Positions 18,497 through 27,281 of a stretch of DNA of 64,000 nt are shown here, in pieces. Positions within the stretch are counted from its first letter, which is position 1; the number at the start of each line of letters is the position of its first letter. The notes under the pieces are model-generated. The model did not search any database. It had not been told where the DNA came from and was given only the letters and a program-made list of their open reading frames with translations. Both the position numbers and the translations under genes were made by a program. Source of the stretch: an uncultured Burkholderiales bacterium (GTDB taxonomy: Bacteria > Pseudomonadota > Gammaproteobacteria > Burkholderiales > Burkholderiaceae_C); assembly GCA_945952065.1 (NCBI GenBank), contig CAMFGY010000028.1, forward strand, positions 1-64,000, written 5' to 3'.

Positions 18497-19760
18497 TCCA
18501 TTGTTGATGTGTCGGCCGCATCCGCGGCTTGGGATCGACCACGCTGGGCACGCGCAGGATCGGGAACTGCTGTCCAACAAGCCGCAAGGCCTGAACGGCT
18601 GGGCTGGCCAACAAGAGCTTCACGGCGGGATGACGCCAGCTCAAACGGTCCACCATATCGTTGGCTTCGTAAGGCACGTCGCCGACGCCGTTCCCGTCGC
18701 GATCCCAGCCCAGGTAGTTGCCCCAATGGTTGCCTGCGCACAGGCCGATGGGCACCGGCTCACCGCGTTGCTTCGGGTGGGGGCAGCCCCACACCTCATC
18801 GCGTGCGCCGACGTAGCGTACCTGCTCACGGTTGGCGATGAAGTCGTTTCTTTGCACCGCATTGCGCGTCGAGCCGGCAGACAGATGCACGCCCACTTGG
18901 TTGTCAACCACGAGATTGCCCACCAAAGTGGCGTACTCGACGTCATAGATGAAGAAGCCACGGTTATTGCCCGCAATGATGTTGTCTTCAATGACTGAAT
19001 CCTGCAGCGTGCGAAGCATGATGCCGTGGTCGCTGTTCCCCCAGGTGCGGTTTCCACGCACGACTTGGTCGCGTACTTCCATGAGCGCCAAGCCACCGCG
19101 GTTGTAGTAGCTGTCGTTGTCCTCCCATAGGTTGTAGTAGGAGTTCATGTAGTGGCTGCCATATCGGCTGTGGTGGAGCTTGTTGCCCTTGAACACAGCA
19201 TGGTGGCTCACATCGACGTACAGCGCATCCCGCACGAAGCTGATGTTGTTGTTGATGATGCGGGCACCCGTCGTGTTGTAGAGCTGAATGCCATTGCCGC
19301 GTTGCGAGCTGTTGTATTCGCGTTTGCCAGTGATCAAATTGGATTCAATCCGCACGTCATTGGCTTTCTCGATCCACAAGCCGAACAGGTTGTAGCTCAA
19401 GTCACAGTTGTGGACCACCGCGCGGTGAGCGCCTGGACGCAGATAGATGCCCGCGTTCTGGTCTTTCAAACTGTCGCCGGAGTCTCGGACGATCAGCCCT
19501 TCGAGGGTCACATCGGGCGATGTGACCCGCAGCGTGTCGCCTTTCAAAGCGCCACTCAGGGTCGGACGCCGAATGCCGCGCAGGGTCAGTGCTTTGTCAA
19601 TCAGAAAATTGCCGACGTAGTGCCCGCGCTCCAACTCGATCGTGTCACTCGGGCTAGCTCGGTCAATGGCTGTCTGTAAGGACTCACCGGCGTTGACACG
19701 CCAGGTAACGGCCTGAGCATTGACGGTGGCGCAGAGCAACAGAAGCGAACAAATGAGCAT
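18462..19760 (-). CDS. nosD: NosD, periplasmic beta-helix maturation protein
   Basis: The 432-residue product begins with a signal peptide (MLICSLLLLCATVNAQA). Repeated beta-helix (CASH-type) strands follow, such as NCDLSYNLFGLWIEKANDVRI, NNNISFVRDALYVDVSHHA and GNRTWGNSDHGIML, with the conserved GSHYMNSYYNLWEDN segment. NosD is the periplasmic partner of NosFY in building the copper-sulfide site of NosZ. The ATG at 19760 lies two bases after the nosR stop and opens the signal peptide. Confidence 0.92.
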   Translation of the reverse strand: MLICSLLLLCATVNAQAVTWRVNAGESLQTAIDRASPSDTIELERGHYVGNFLIDKALTLRGIRRPTLSGALKGDTLRVTSPDVTLEGLIVRDSGDSLKDQNAGIYLRPGAHRAVVHNCDLSYNLFGLWIEKANDVRIESNLITGKREYNSSQRGNGIQLYNTTGARIINNNISFVRDALYVDVSHHAVFKGNKLHHSRYGSHYMNSYYNLWEDNDSYYNRGGLALMEVRDQVVRGNRTWGNSDHGIMLRTLQDSVIEDNIIAGNNRGFFIYDVEYATLVGNLVVDNQVGVHLSAGSTRNAVQRNDFIANREQVRYVGARDEVWGCPHPKQRGEPVPIGLCAGNHWGNYLGWDRDGNGVGDVPYEANDMVDRLSWRHPAVKLLLASPAVQALRLVGQQFPILRVPSVVDPKPRMRPTHQQWNEWRDKHFPGQ

Positions 19761-19762
19761 CC

Positions 19763-22384
19763 TCACAACAACAGCCCCAGAGATTTCAGGCTGAGAAACA
19801 AGGCCGCACCGATCAGCAAGTTCTTGAAGCCCACATAGCTGAGCATGTCCATGACACTGGCGTAGCGATAGTTGGCGCGCCACCATGGCCCGTCCTTCAC
19901 ATATCGTTTGCCGCTGAGGCGGATCAAAACTTCATAGAGGCTCCAACCAAACCACCAGCCGATGATGGCGCTTTGGGACAGTTGTCCGCTTCCCGCCAAG
20001 ATCCAAGCCAGCGTGGCCGCCAGTGCCAAAGAGAAGCCGGCGATCTGCACCGCCTTTTGAGTCTTCCAGCCGTCCTGGCTCCAGGGCCAGAGGTGGTCGA
20101 ACACTTCCTCCCAGATCCATTTCAAGCCCGTGGCGTCGGTCTTGTGGCGGGGGGCCACGGGGTCAGTGGGCATTCTTGGATCCGGTCCTTGAGCGACCTT
20201 CTCGCTCATCGCGATGGGTTGAATGGGGATGAAATAGCCGTCGCGACCAATCGGGGTGATCAGGAGCCCGTCGCGCTCGCGGCGCTTGCGTTCCTTCGCC
20301 AGAGGCGGGCAGCCCTTGGTGTCGGTGTACAAAATCATGCAGTCCAGGCAGTGCAGGCACTCGCGGTGATCGATGCGGCCAGCTGCATCAATCGCCAGCG
20401 AGCCACAGCCGACCGCGCATGCCTTGCAGCTATTGCAGTCCTGTTTGCGCTTCAGCCCGAACCAACGGAAGGTACTGGGCATGGCCAAAGCGGCGCCCAA
20501 GGGGCAGATGTACTTGCAGTAGGGCCGCTCGATGAACAGCGAAAGTCCCAGCAGCGTGGCGACAAAAAGGCCGTAAGGCCAAGCCCGATTGGTGATACCG
20601 ACGAGAAAAGTGGTCTTGAAGGGCTCGACTTCGGCCAGCTTCTCGGCCAGGCCCATCGAGAACATCGAGATCGTTAGCAGCCCGAAAAAGATAGCGTACT
20701 TCAGCCATTTCAGGCGATGGTGCCACGAGTTCGGCAGGTGACCTTGGAAGCGCTTCAGTCCGATCTTGCTGCCCAGCTTGTACATGGCTTCTGACAAAGA
20801 GCCGAAAGGGCACATCCAACCGCAGAATAGACCTCGACCGAACAGGAAGACAGTGAGGATGATGAAGATCCAGAACACAAAGATGAAGGGGTCAGACAAG
20901 AACAGCGACCACGTCCACTGGAACAACAAGGCATGGAACCAGGTCAGTACCTGAGTGATCGATGGCTGCGCCATCGCGCCGAAGCCGACAAAGGAGATGC
21001 TCAGTGCCCAGGCGGTGTATTTGAAGACATTGACCGGCCACTTGTTCTTGTGCGTAGACAGGCGAGTCAGTTTTTCACGCAGGGCATAGACCACGCTGAC
21101 CGTGATGAGCAGAGCGATGAAGAGGGCGATTTCGACGGCGCGGGTCTTCCAGACTCGCACCCACGGTGCGTCTGCCTCGTCAACCTTGGGCCGCCCGCCC
21201 TCCAGCAACTCCGCGGCCATCCAGTACTTGCTGTCGAAATTGGCGAAGCTGCGCGTGCCTGTCGCCCGGTCGACCCGATTCCCTAGAAAGGCCAGTTGCC
21301 AAGGGTAGCTGGCAGAGAATGCTTTGGAACGAATGATGAAAATCGCCGACTCATTGAATTCCGGTGCACCTGCGGCTTGCAAGCCGTAGAGGTTTAAATA
21401 GTCCAGATCTCGAAAGGTGAAGGAGTCCGCACCTTGTTTGACCTGGATCCGGTCATAGATACCGCCACGCACAAAGCCCGAGCCTTTGAAGGACTCGACG
21501 CCTGCCGTCCGAATGATGAAAAAGGCCCTTTCGTCCTCTTTCAGTCGCGAGCGAAGATTCAACCAGTTGGCCTCTCCCAGCAGACTGGTTCCCAGTGCCG
21601 GATGGTTCAGATCGCCAAACCAGAGTTCGATGAAAGGCACAGCGCTGCGTTCGAGACCAACCTGTTCAGGCAGAACCCGCAAGCGCTGAACGGCGCCGAT
21701 CTTGACGAGTTGAGCCCAGTCGAAACGGCGTTCGGCCTGAGCGAAACGAGCTGCCTCGCGCACGGTTGGCGCCAGAATCCCGACTTGTTTGGCAATGGCC
21801 TGGCCCGAAGCCATCAAAACCTGGTTCTGTGCGATGACCGTTACCGTGGCGCCGGAAATGGCGTCGACCCCCAGGACATTTTCGTCGGGTCGGCGTTGTC
21901 CCACCTCGATGTTGTCCGCCACTGACTTGCCGAGGTACTGGCTGTTGAACTTAAGCAGTGCCGACTCTGGAATACCTAGCAGCAAAATGGGCTCTGAGTG
22001 CTTCAGCACTTTGATGCCAACAAAGCGCCCTTGCAGGTCCATGCCGATGAGTGTGACGACAGGTTTGCCAGAGTAGGCCGGGGTGTCAGTGATGTCGGTG
22101 GACAACATGACATAACCCAGCAGTTTGTCGGACTCGCCCAGAGCCTTGACGTAGGGCGGGGAGCCCAAGCGCTCAGAGAAACCGAGGGCCCCGGGGAAAA
22201 CGTCCTTGCAAGGCAGCAAGGCACACATGTTCTTGGTCGTGTTCAGCTCCGCAGGCAACTCGGCCTCATAGGCTCCGTTACTTGCTTGTGCGGAATTCGC
22301 CCCGAACACCAGCACCAGAAAAAATGCGGCCAGGTGGAGGAGGGTCCTCAAACTGGCCGCCAAAGTTTGGCATTGCAATCTCAT
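19763..22384 (-). CDS. nosR: NosR, FMN- and iron-sulfur-containing regulator and electron donor
   Basis: The 873-residue membrane protein has a signal peptide and an N-terminal periplasmic FMN-binding domain (DAISGATVTVIAQNQVLM gives the Thr attachment region). A central helical part follows, with the cysteine motifs CGWMCPFGSLSEAM and CKYICPLGAALAM. Ferredoxin-like clusters come next (CNSCKACAVGC, CLHCLDCM), then a C-terminal membrane tail. NosR is needed for nosZ expression and for N2O reduction in vivo, probably passing quinol electrons to NosZ. It lies about 100 bases after nosZ, behind three stem-loops. Confidence 0.95.
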   Translation of the reverse strand: MRLQCQTLAASLRTLLHLAAFFLVLVFGANSAQASNGAYEAELPAELNTTKNMCALLPCKDVFPGALGFSERLGSPPYVKALGESDKLLGYVMLSTDITDTPAYSGKPVVTLIGMDLQGRFVGIKVLKHSEPILLLGIPESALLKFNSQYLGKSVADNIEVGQRRPDENVLGVDAISGATVTVIAQNQVLMASGQAIAKQVGILAPTVREAARFAQAERRFDWAQLVKIGAVQRLRVLPEQVGLERSAVPFIELWFGDLNHPALGTSLLGEANWLNLRSRLKEDERAFFIIRTAGVESFKGSGFVRGGIYDRIQVKQGADSFTFRDLDYLNLYGLQAAGAPEFNESAIFIIRSKAFSASYPWQLAFLGNRVDRATGTRSFANFDSKYWMAAELLEGGRPKVDEADAPWVRVWKTRAVEIALFIALLITVSVVYALREKLTRLSTHKNKWPVNVFKYTAWALSISFVGFGAMAQPSITQVLTWFHALLFQWTWSLFLSDPFIFVFWIFIILTVFLFGRGLFCGWMCPFGSLSEAMYKLGSKIGLKRFQGHLPNSWHHRLKWLKYAIFFGLLTISMFSMGLAEKLAEVEPFKTTFLVGITNRAWPYGLFVATLLGLSLFIERPYCKYICPLGAALAMPSTFRWFGLKRKQDCNSCKACAVGCGSLAIDAAGRIDHRECLHCLDCMILYTDTKGCPPLAKERKRRERDGLLITPIGRDGYFIPIQPIAMSEKVAQGPDPRMPTDPVAPRHKTDATGLKWIWEEVFDHLWPWSQDGWKTQKAVQIAGFSLALAATLAWILAGSGQLSQSAIIGWWFGWSLYEVLIRLSGKRYVKDGPWWRANYRYASVMDMLSYVGFKNLLIGAALFLSLKSLGLLL

Positions 22385-22400
22385 TTATCTTCCCTTGTCG

Positions 22401-22490
22401 CCGGAGGGCGCTGTTGGCGCCCTCCGGGAGGTGAGCGGGGCTCGAGTCCGCTCACCTCTTGAGGCCCTGTTTCGGGCCCTGTCTCAAGCT
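22401..22490 (-). other. three stem-loops between nosZ and nosR
   Basis: A perfect 11-bp stem pairs 22401-22411 with 22417-22427 (loop TGTTG). A second perfect 11-bp stem pairs 22428-22438 with 22448-22458. A weaker one pairs CTTGAG with CTCAAG around 22457-22487. None has a clear U-tract. They sit directly downstream of nosZ on its transcript, where they could terminate part of the transcripts or protect the nosZ mRNA 3' end. Confidence 0.7.
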
Positions 22491-24415
22491 TCCACAATCA
22501 TGCGGGTGCGCATCTCCAGGTGCAGGGCATGGCAGAAGTGAGTGCAATAGCACCAGAAGACGCCCGGCTTGTCGGCAATAAAGCTGACCGAGGCGGTTTC
22601 TAGTGGGTTGACGATGAAGTTGACGTTGTACTTCGGGATGGCGAAGCCGTGAGTCAAGTCTTCGATCTTGTCCAGATTGGTCAGAATCAGAGTGACTTCA
22701 TCCCCTTTCTTCAGCTTGAACTCACGCAGGCTGAAGGCGGGCGCTTGGGACGTGATCTTGACCGTGACTTTTTTGCCATTGCGGAACACGCCGGTTTCTT
22801 TGGGGTCTTTGATTGCCAAGGGGAAATCATCCAGCGCGTACACCTGCTTGGGTTTGAGCAAATCGCGCTTAAAGATGATGAAGTCATGGGGCTCGCCGCG
22901 CACCGGATGGTCGGCAAGCAGGACCATCTTTTCGCCCGAGATGTCAATCAACTGTTCGTTCTCCGGGTGCAGCGGGCCAACTGGCAGGAAACGGTCTTTG
23001 GAGAACTTGCAACCGACGGCCAAGATCTTGCCATCCGCAGCCCGAGTTTCGGATTGGCTGGCATTCAGGTGGCCCGGCTGGTACTGGACATCAAGGCGGT
23101 CCACGACGTACTTGGCGCTCTTGTCGCCCGCATGGAACTTGATGGCGGCCTCGACGTTCCACTTCACCACTTGACTGTCCAAGAACAGGGTGGTGTAGGC
23201 GTTGCCGCGTCCGTCGAAGGCGGTGTGCAAGGGGCCGAGGCCGAGTTCTACCTCAGCGACGATGGCTTTGTCAGGGGACTCCAGCTTGCCCTCAAAGTAC
23301 TCCAGCACCTTGGCCAGTTCAATCACAGTACCCGTGGGTGAGAGCTTTCCGGCGCAAATGAAATACTTGGCATCTGGGCTGGCGTTGACGCCGTGCGGAT
23401 TCTTGGGAACCGAAACGTAGGCGGTCAGCGCCGTCTTGGCATCCTTGTTGGACTCGCGCGTGCCGTCTACAACCGGCACCTTGGAGTCACCGTAGGTCTT
23501 GAACTTGCCGGCCTTGACGGCCTCTTCGATGCGGGCAATGTTGAAGAACAGGCAGGCGTCGCGCTCGGCGGACATCATGTCCTCGTAGTGCACGCCCATC
23601 TCGGTGTTGTACTGGTTGGTGGCGGCCAGCTTGCCGTCATAGGAGGTGGCGGTCAGGTCGCAGTTGCCGTCGATCAGCACTTGCCAGCGCACTTCCATGC
23701 TCTCGGCGTCCACGCAGGTGAACAGCGAGTGGTACTTCGTGCCGTCTTCGGTGCCCACCGTATTGGGCAGCGGGATCGAGAACTCGGCGCCGCAGAAGAC
23801 GCGGGTGGTGTAGTTGATCTTGGGATCGACCGGGTCGGCCTTGTCCGGGAAGATGCCGTGGAAGCCCTGCACATTGGGCAACTCGGTGATCTTGTCGCAG
23901 ACGAAGTAGTCCAGGCGGATGCGGGCGATGCGGCTGTTGATCTTGTCGTTGATCCAGGCGTAGCGGCCGTCGTAGTTGCCGTCTTTGTAGGACGCATGGG
24001 TGTGGTGGGTGTCGGCAACGGTGTACTTCAGGCTGCCATCTGCCTTGGTGCCCATGACCTTCTTGGATTCGTTGGTGATCCCCCAGCCGACCAGGGCATC
24101 CGGCACAAAGCAAGGGATGCGTGTGATCTCGCGGCCCGAGGGCAAGCCCAGCACCCGCATATCGCCAGTGTGTCCGCCGCTCCAAAGACCGTAGTAAGTG
24201 TCCAGTTCACCGGGTTTCAGATGGACGGCTCCACCGCCGCCACCGTGGGCGACTGCAGCACTGGAGGCTGCCGGCCCGGCCGCACCGGTGGCAGCCTTGT
24301 CTGTACAGGCAATGGCGCCGATGCTCAGCCCGGCGAGAGCCGCGCTGTTCATGAAGCGCCGGCGGGCCATCACGCCCAGTTCTTCGCCTTCATTCTTCTT
24401 GTCAACGTCTTTCAT
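22484..24415 (-). CDS. nosZ: nitrous oxide reductase NosZ (clade I)
   Basis: The 643-residue product has a twin-arginine signal (ARRRFMNSAALAGLSIGAIA). A propeller domain carries the CuZ histidines (DTHHTHASYKDGNYDGRY and others) and a C-terminal cupredoxin domain carries the CuA motif within GVFWCYCTHFCHALHLEM. It reduces N2O to N2 in the periplasm, and the Tat signal places it in clade I. The ATG at 24415 is preceded by AGAGGAAG. It is followed by nosR-nosD-nosF-nosY-nosL and preceded by a small DUF2946-like gene. Confidence 0.96.
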   Translation of the reverse strand: MKDVDKKNEGEELGVMARRRFMNSAALAGLSIGAIACTDKAATGAAGPAASSAAVAHGGGGGAVHLKPGELDTYYGLWSGGHTGDMRVLGLPSGREITRIPCFVPDALVGWGITNESKKVMGTKADGSLKYTVADTHHTHASYKDGNYDGRYAWINDKINSRIARIRLDYFVCDKITELPNVQGFHGIFPDKADPVDPKINYTTRVFCGAEFSIPLPNTVGTEDGTKYHSLFTCVDAESMEVRWQVLIDGNCDLTATSYDGKLAATNQYNTEMGVHYEDMMSAERDACLFFNIARIEEAVKAGKFKTYGDSKVPVVDGTRESNKDAKTALTAYVSVPKNPHGVNASPDAKYFICAGKLSPTGTVIELAKVLEYFEGKLESPDKAIVAEVELGLGPLHTAFDGRGNAYTTLFLDSQVVKWNVEAAIKFHAGDKSAKYVVDRLDVQYQPGHLNASQSETRAADGKILAVGCKFSKDRFLPVGPLHPENEQLIDISGEKMVLLADHPVRGEPHDFIIFKRDLLKPKQVYALDDFPLAIKDPKETGVFRNGKKVTVKITSQAPAFSLREFKLKKGDEVTLILTNLDKIEDLTHGFAIPKYNVNFIVNPLETASVSFIADKPGVFWCYCTHFCHALHLEMRTRMIVEA

Positions 24416-24442
24416 GGTCTTCCTCTTCAAGTGGGGATAGGT

Positions 24443-24808
24443 TCAGGTTGGGGGGCCGCGCGCAGGCGGTGGAAGTTCAGCAATGCGATGAGGGGCCGCG
24501 TCACGACTGGGCTGTCGCGCACGTTCGGCCCAAGGGGCGGGCGCAGCCAGTGCAGGCTCGCTAGAGGGGAGAGGGCCACTGAGCAGGCAGTTGGGGCACT
24601 CAAGGCTGTGGCCTGACTTGCTACCTGCTCCGTCGGAGTCCGTGCTTGCGTCGTTCGCCTTGACCAGTTTGGCTTGGCCATCGGCCGTGCACACCCACGC
24701 CAGTGACCCTGTATGAAGCAAAGGGGCCGCCGTGGCGAAGCCAAGTGCAAGCAGCATGCAGCCCAACACCCAGGCTCGCAAGCGGCGATGGGATGGATAG
24801 TTAGGCAT
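24443..24808 (-). CDS. DUF2946-like small secreted protein before nosZ
   Basis: The 121-residue product begins with a hydrophobic export or anchor segment (RLRAWVLGCMLLALGFATAAPLL). A short domain follows with AWVCTADGQAKLV, a CPNC pair in HSLECPNCLLSG, and a proline-rich tail ending in ARGPPT. This is the pattern of DUF2946 proteins, which often sit beside copper and heme uptake genes. The ATG at 24808 begins the segment PNYPSHRRLR. It lies directly upstream of nosZ on the same strand and 64 bases downstream of an FNR-type box, so it is likely the first gene of the nos operon. Metal binding is inferred only. Confidence 0.6.
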   Translation of the reverse strand: MPNYPSHRRLRAWVLGCMLLALGFATAAPLLHTGSLAWVCTADGQAKLVKANDASTDSDGAGSKSGHSLECPNCLLSGPLPSSEPALAAPAPWAERARQPSRDAAPHRIAELPPPARGPPT

Positions 24809-24871
24809 GAGCGAGGGAATGAGCGGGCAAGAAAAGTGACTGGACTCTAGGCTGGAGCGACCGTGCACTCC

Positions 24872-24885
24872 TTGAAGCAAATCAA
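24872..24885. promoter_or_regulatory. strong candidate FNR/DNR box between nos operon and cytochrome gene
   Basis: TTGAA-N4-ATCAA differs from the FNR/DNR consensus at one position. It lies 64 bases upstream of the leftward nos operon and about 110 bases upstream of the rightward cytochrome gene, so it could serve both divergent units. Confidence 0.7.
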
Positions 24886-24994
24886 GAAAAGCAGATAAGT
24901 GGCGCTACCCGGCAAATTCTGTTCTGCAGCACTTTCCTGAGGGCGGCGGTCTTCCTAGAATCCGCGCAAATAAACCCTTGAGAAGTTGCTAACC

Positions 24995-25417
24995 ATGAAT
25001 TCCATGCACTTGATTCGTCAATCCGTCGCCGTCGCTTTGCCCGTCTTGGCCACGTTGTTCCTGGTGGGCTGCGGCAATAAAGAAGAGGCCGCAAGCCCCG
25101 CTACAACACCCGCTGCCTCGACGGTTGCAACGGCGGCCGCTCCCACCAGCGCCGCGCCCGAGAACGTGTTGGGCAAGTCCACGTATGGCAAGACTTGTGC
25201 AATGTGTCATGCAGCCGGCGTGGCTGGTGCGCCCAAGCCTGGGGATAAGGCGGACTGGGGCCCCCGCATTGCTCAGGGCAATGAGACTTTGTACAAGCAC
25301 GCGCTGGAGGGCTTCACAGGGGCGAAAGGCATGATGCCAGCCCGAGGAGGCGGAGCCTCTTTGAGCGACGAAGAAGTCAAAGCGGCTGTGGATCACATGG
25401 TGGCTCTGTCCAAGTGA
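24995..25417 (+). CDS. c-type cytochrome lipoprotein (c5-like)
   Basis: The 140-residue product has a lipoprotein signal ending in FLVGC and a flexible Ala/Thr/Pro-rich linker. One heme motif follows, CAMCH, in YGKTCAMCHAAGVAGAPKPGD, with the axial methionine probably in GMMPARGG. This is the cytochrome c5-like layout. Placed divergently from nosZ and before nosX, it may feed electrons to N2O reductase. The ATG at 24995 precedes the signal; a second in-frame ATG lies three codons later. Confidence 0.85.
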   Translation: MNSMHLIRQSVAVALPVLATLFLVGCGNKEEAASPATTPAASTVATAAAPTSAAPENVLGKSTYGKTCAMCHAAGVAGAPKPGDKADWGPRIAQGNETLYKHALEGFTGAKGMMPARGGGASLSDEEVKAAVDHMVALSK

Positions 25418-25426
25418 GGTTTGGGA

Positions 25427-26476
25427 ATGCGTGACAGCCAGCCCAACATCAGTCGCCTTGCCTCGCGCCGCCAGATGCTGCGGATGCTGCCCGCCTTGAC
25501 TGTCTTAGCGGCTGTTCCTCCTTCGGCCCTGGCCTCGAATCCGACCCACCGAGCGTCGCGCCAGTTGCTGGGCACACGCGTGGACCTGATTGCGCATGGC
25601 CGCAGCGCTGCCATGCTTCAGGAGGCCGCCGACAGCGCTTTTGATGAAATGGCAAGGCTCAGTGCCATGATGAGCCGCTATGAGCCAGACAGCCCCATCA
25701 GCCAGCTCAATCAGAGGGCTGGGACCGGAACCCGCGTATCCATGCCACCGGAGGCCCTGGCCGTGCTGCAAGCTGGACAATCTCTGCACCGAGCGACCGG
25801 CGGTCTCTTCGATATGAGCATTGGCTCGATGAAGAGCTGGCGGTTTGAGCCTGGGGCGGAGCGGCGGATTCCTTCTTTCGAGCAGTTGCTTATTGAGCAG
25901 CGAGGCGTGAACGGCGCTGCGCTGGTGGTGAACGCGCCACAGCGCTGGGCCGAGCTTCCGCATACCGGCATGGCGCTGGATTTAGGCGGGGTCGCCAAGC
26001 TTCCAATTCTGGAAGCGGGGATGAAGCGACTACAGGCGTGGGGCATCCGAGATGCGTTGATCAACGGTGGTGGTGACGTGCTTTACCTGGGTTCCAACCA
26101 GGGAGCAGCTTGGCGTGTAGGTCTGCGCGATGCTCGGCGACCGGATCGGCTGCTGGGTGTCTTGCCCCTGCAAGGGCAAGGTGTTTTGGCGGCGAGCGGC
26201 GACTACGAGCGTTTTTTTCTCGCGTCCGGGCAGAAGCAGCATCACATACTTGACCCTCGCACCGGGCATCCAGCAAGAGCGGCATCCGGCGCGAGTTTTT
26301 GGGCCCGCGATGTTGAGACTTTGAATGGGCTGGGTACAGCTTTCATGATTGCGGGCCGGGAGTATGCCCGCGACTGGAGTGGCCGGCATCCGGATCTCCA
26401 GGCCTTGCTGTTTGAGTCTGACGGAAAGCTGTGGGCGACGTCGAGCTTTCGCACCGCTTTTCAAGGTTTGATTTGA
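25427..26476 (+). CDS. nosX: NosX/ApbE, FAD:protein FMN transferase
   Basis: The 349-residue product has a twin-arginine-like signal (SRRQMLRMLPALTVLAAVPPSALA) and the ApbE family landmarks RQLLGTRVDLIA, ALDLGGVAKLPILEAG, INGGGDVLYLG and HHILDPRTGHPA. ApbE enzymes attach FMN to a threonine, and here NosR is the likely acceptor. The ATG at 25427 follows a GAGG by about nine bases. It starts nine bases after the cytochrome gene, forming an operon with it. The GVAKLPILEAG segment deviates from the usual GxxKGYAxD at Lys-Gly, which may or may not matter. Confidence 0.88.
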   Translation: MRDSQPNISRLASRRQMLRMLPALTVLAAVPPSALASNPTHRASRQLLGTRVDLIAHGRSAAMLQEAADSAFDEMARLSAMMSRYEPDSPISQLNQRAGTGTRVSMPPEALAVLQAGQSLHRATGGLFDMSIGSMKSWRFEPGAERRIPSFEQLLIEQRGVNGAALVVNAPQRWAELPHTGMALDLGGVAKLPILEAGMKRLQAWGIRDALINGGGDVLYLGSNQGAAWRVGLRDARRPDRLLGVLPLQGQGVLAASGDYERFFLASGQKQHHILDPRTGHPARAASGASFWARDVETLNGLGTAFMIAGREYARDWSGRHPDLQALLFESDGKLWATSSFRTAFQGLI

Positions 26477-26528
26477 TGGGCTTTTCGAAATGCAGGCATG
26501 GTCAAGGACTGAATGGATGCCCAGAGTC

Positions 26529-26550
26529 ACGCCTTGAGATGACAAGGCGT
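26529..26550 (+). terminator. possible stem-loop terminator after nosX
   Basis: ACGCCTTG at 26529-26536 pairs perfectly with CAAGGCGT at 26543-26550 around a six-base loop. It lies 53 bases after the nosX stop. No U-tract follows, so termination is uncertain. Confidence 0.35.
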
Positions 26551-26675
26551 ATGGGGTGCCGCAGACTTGATGCAGCGCAAACTTACTTGCATCGCAGGAC
26601 ATTTGGTGCGAATGCCGGATCCGTGGCAAGGATCCGTGCAGTGATGGCGTTACTGCGCGGCTAGGCTTCTTCATC

Positions 26676-27050
26676 ATGTCGAGGACTCTGCGTCAAACAA
26701 CAGGATGGCTCGCTGCCCTGGCGATTCTATGGGCGGCCATGGTGCCGTTCCTGACGCATGCGTGGGCTGCTGGGAGCGGTAGCTCCTGGGTTGAGGTGTG
26801 CGGAACGCAAGGGTCAAAATGGGTCAAGGTTGAGGCGCAAGACGGCGACGATCAGCCCTCCTGGTTGCAGATGCTGGCGCACTGTGACCACTACTTGAAC
26901 CAGCTCCCATCGCTCAGTACGTGGCCGGTGAGCGCCTGGTCACTGGAGCCTCAAGGCTTGCGCGCTGGGTCCACTGGGTTTCGGTCGTGGCAGGCTGCGT
27001 CTTTTGCCTGGACCGTAGCGCAGCCCCGAGCTCCCCCACTCAAGGCCTGA
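26676..27050 (+). CDS. DUF2946-like protein before the copper receptor genes
   Basis: The 124-residue product starts with a hydrophobic export segment (WLAALAILWAAMVPFLTHAWA). SWVEVCGTQGSKWVKV and MLAHCDHYLNQLP follow, then a tail ending in QPRAPPLKA. The VCxxxGxK and HCxxC-like region plus the proline tail match DUF2946, although the second cysteine of the usual HCPYC is replaced (HCDHY). The neighbours are the nosX gene and the PEP-CTERM/copper-receptor genes. A role in copper handling is inferred from context. Confidence 0.55.
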   Translation: MSRTLRQTTGWLAALAILWAAMVPFLTHAWAAGSGSSWVEVCGTQGSKWVKVEAQDGDDQPSWLQMLAHCDHYLNQLPSLSTWPVSAWSLEPQGLRAGSTGFRSWQAASFAWTVAQPRAPPLKA

Positions 27051-27281
27051 TCCCCTTCGCGCGGTCAAAACTGGCCCGTGCGGCGAAGGCGCAATGCCCA
27101 GTTCGCGGCATTGATGCACTCAAACCAAGACTGTCAAAGCCTGTTGCATTTGCTTCCGGCTGGGCCGCCGCATGGGCTGTTCAGGGCGAGTGCATGGGCT
27201 GTCGAGCGCGCCATTTGGCGAAGTGCTCCGCTTTCAGTCACTCAAATTTCGATTCAACCACTCACTCCACAGGAGAACACC

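Noticed and set aside
23393-24616. 407-codon plus-strand open frame
   Set aside because: It is antisense to nosZ and only looks long because of high GC codon bias.
27111-27123. TTGAT-N3-CTCAA before the PEP-CTERM gene as an FNR box
   Set aside because: The spacer is three instead of four bases, so the half sites are out of phase for a CRP/FNR dimer.
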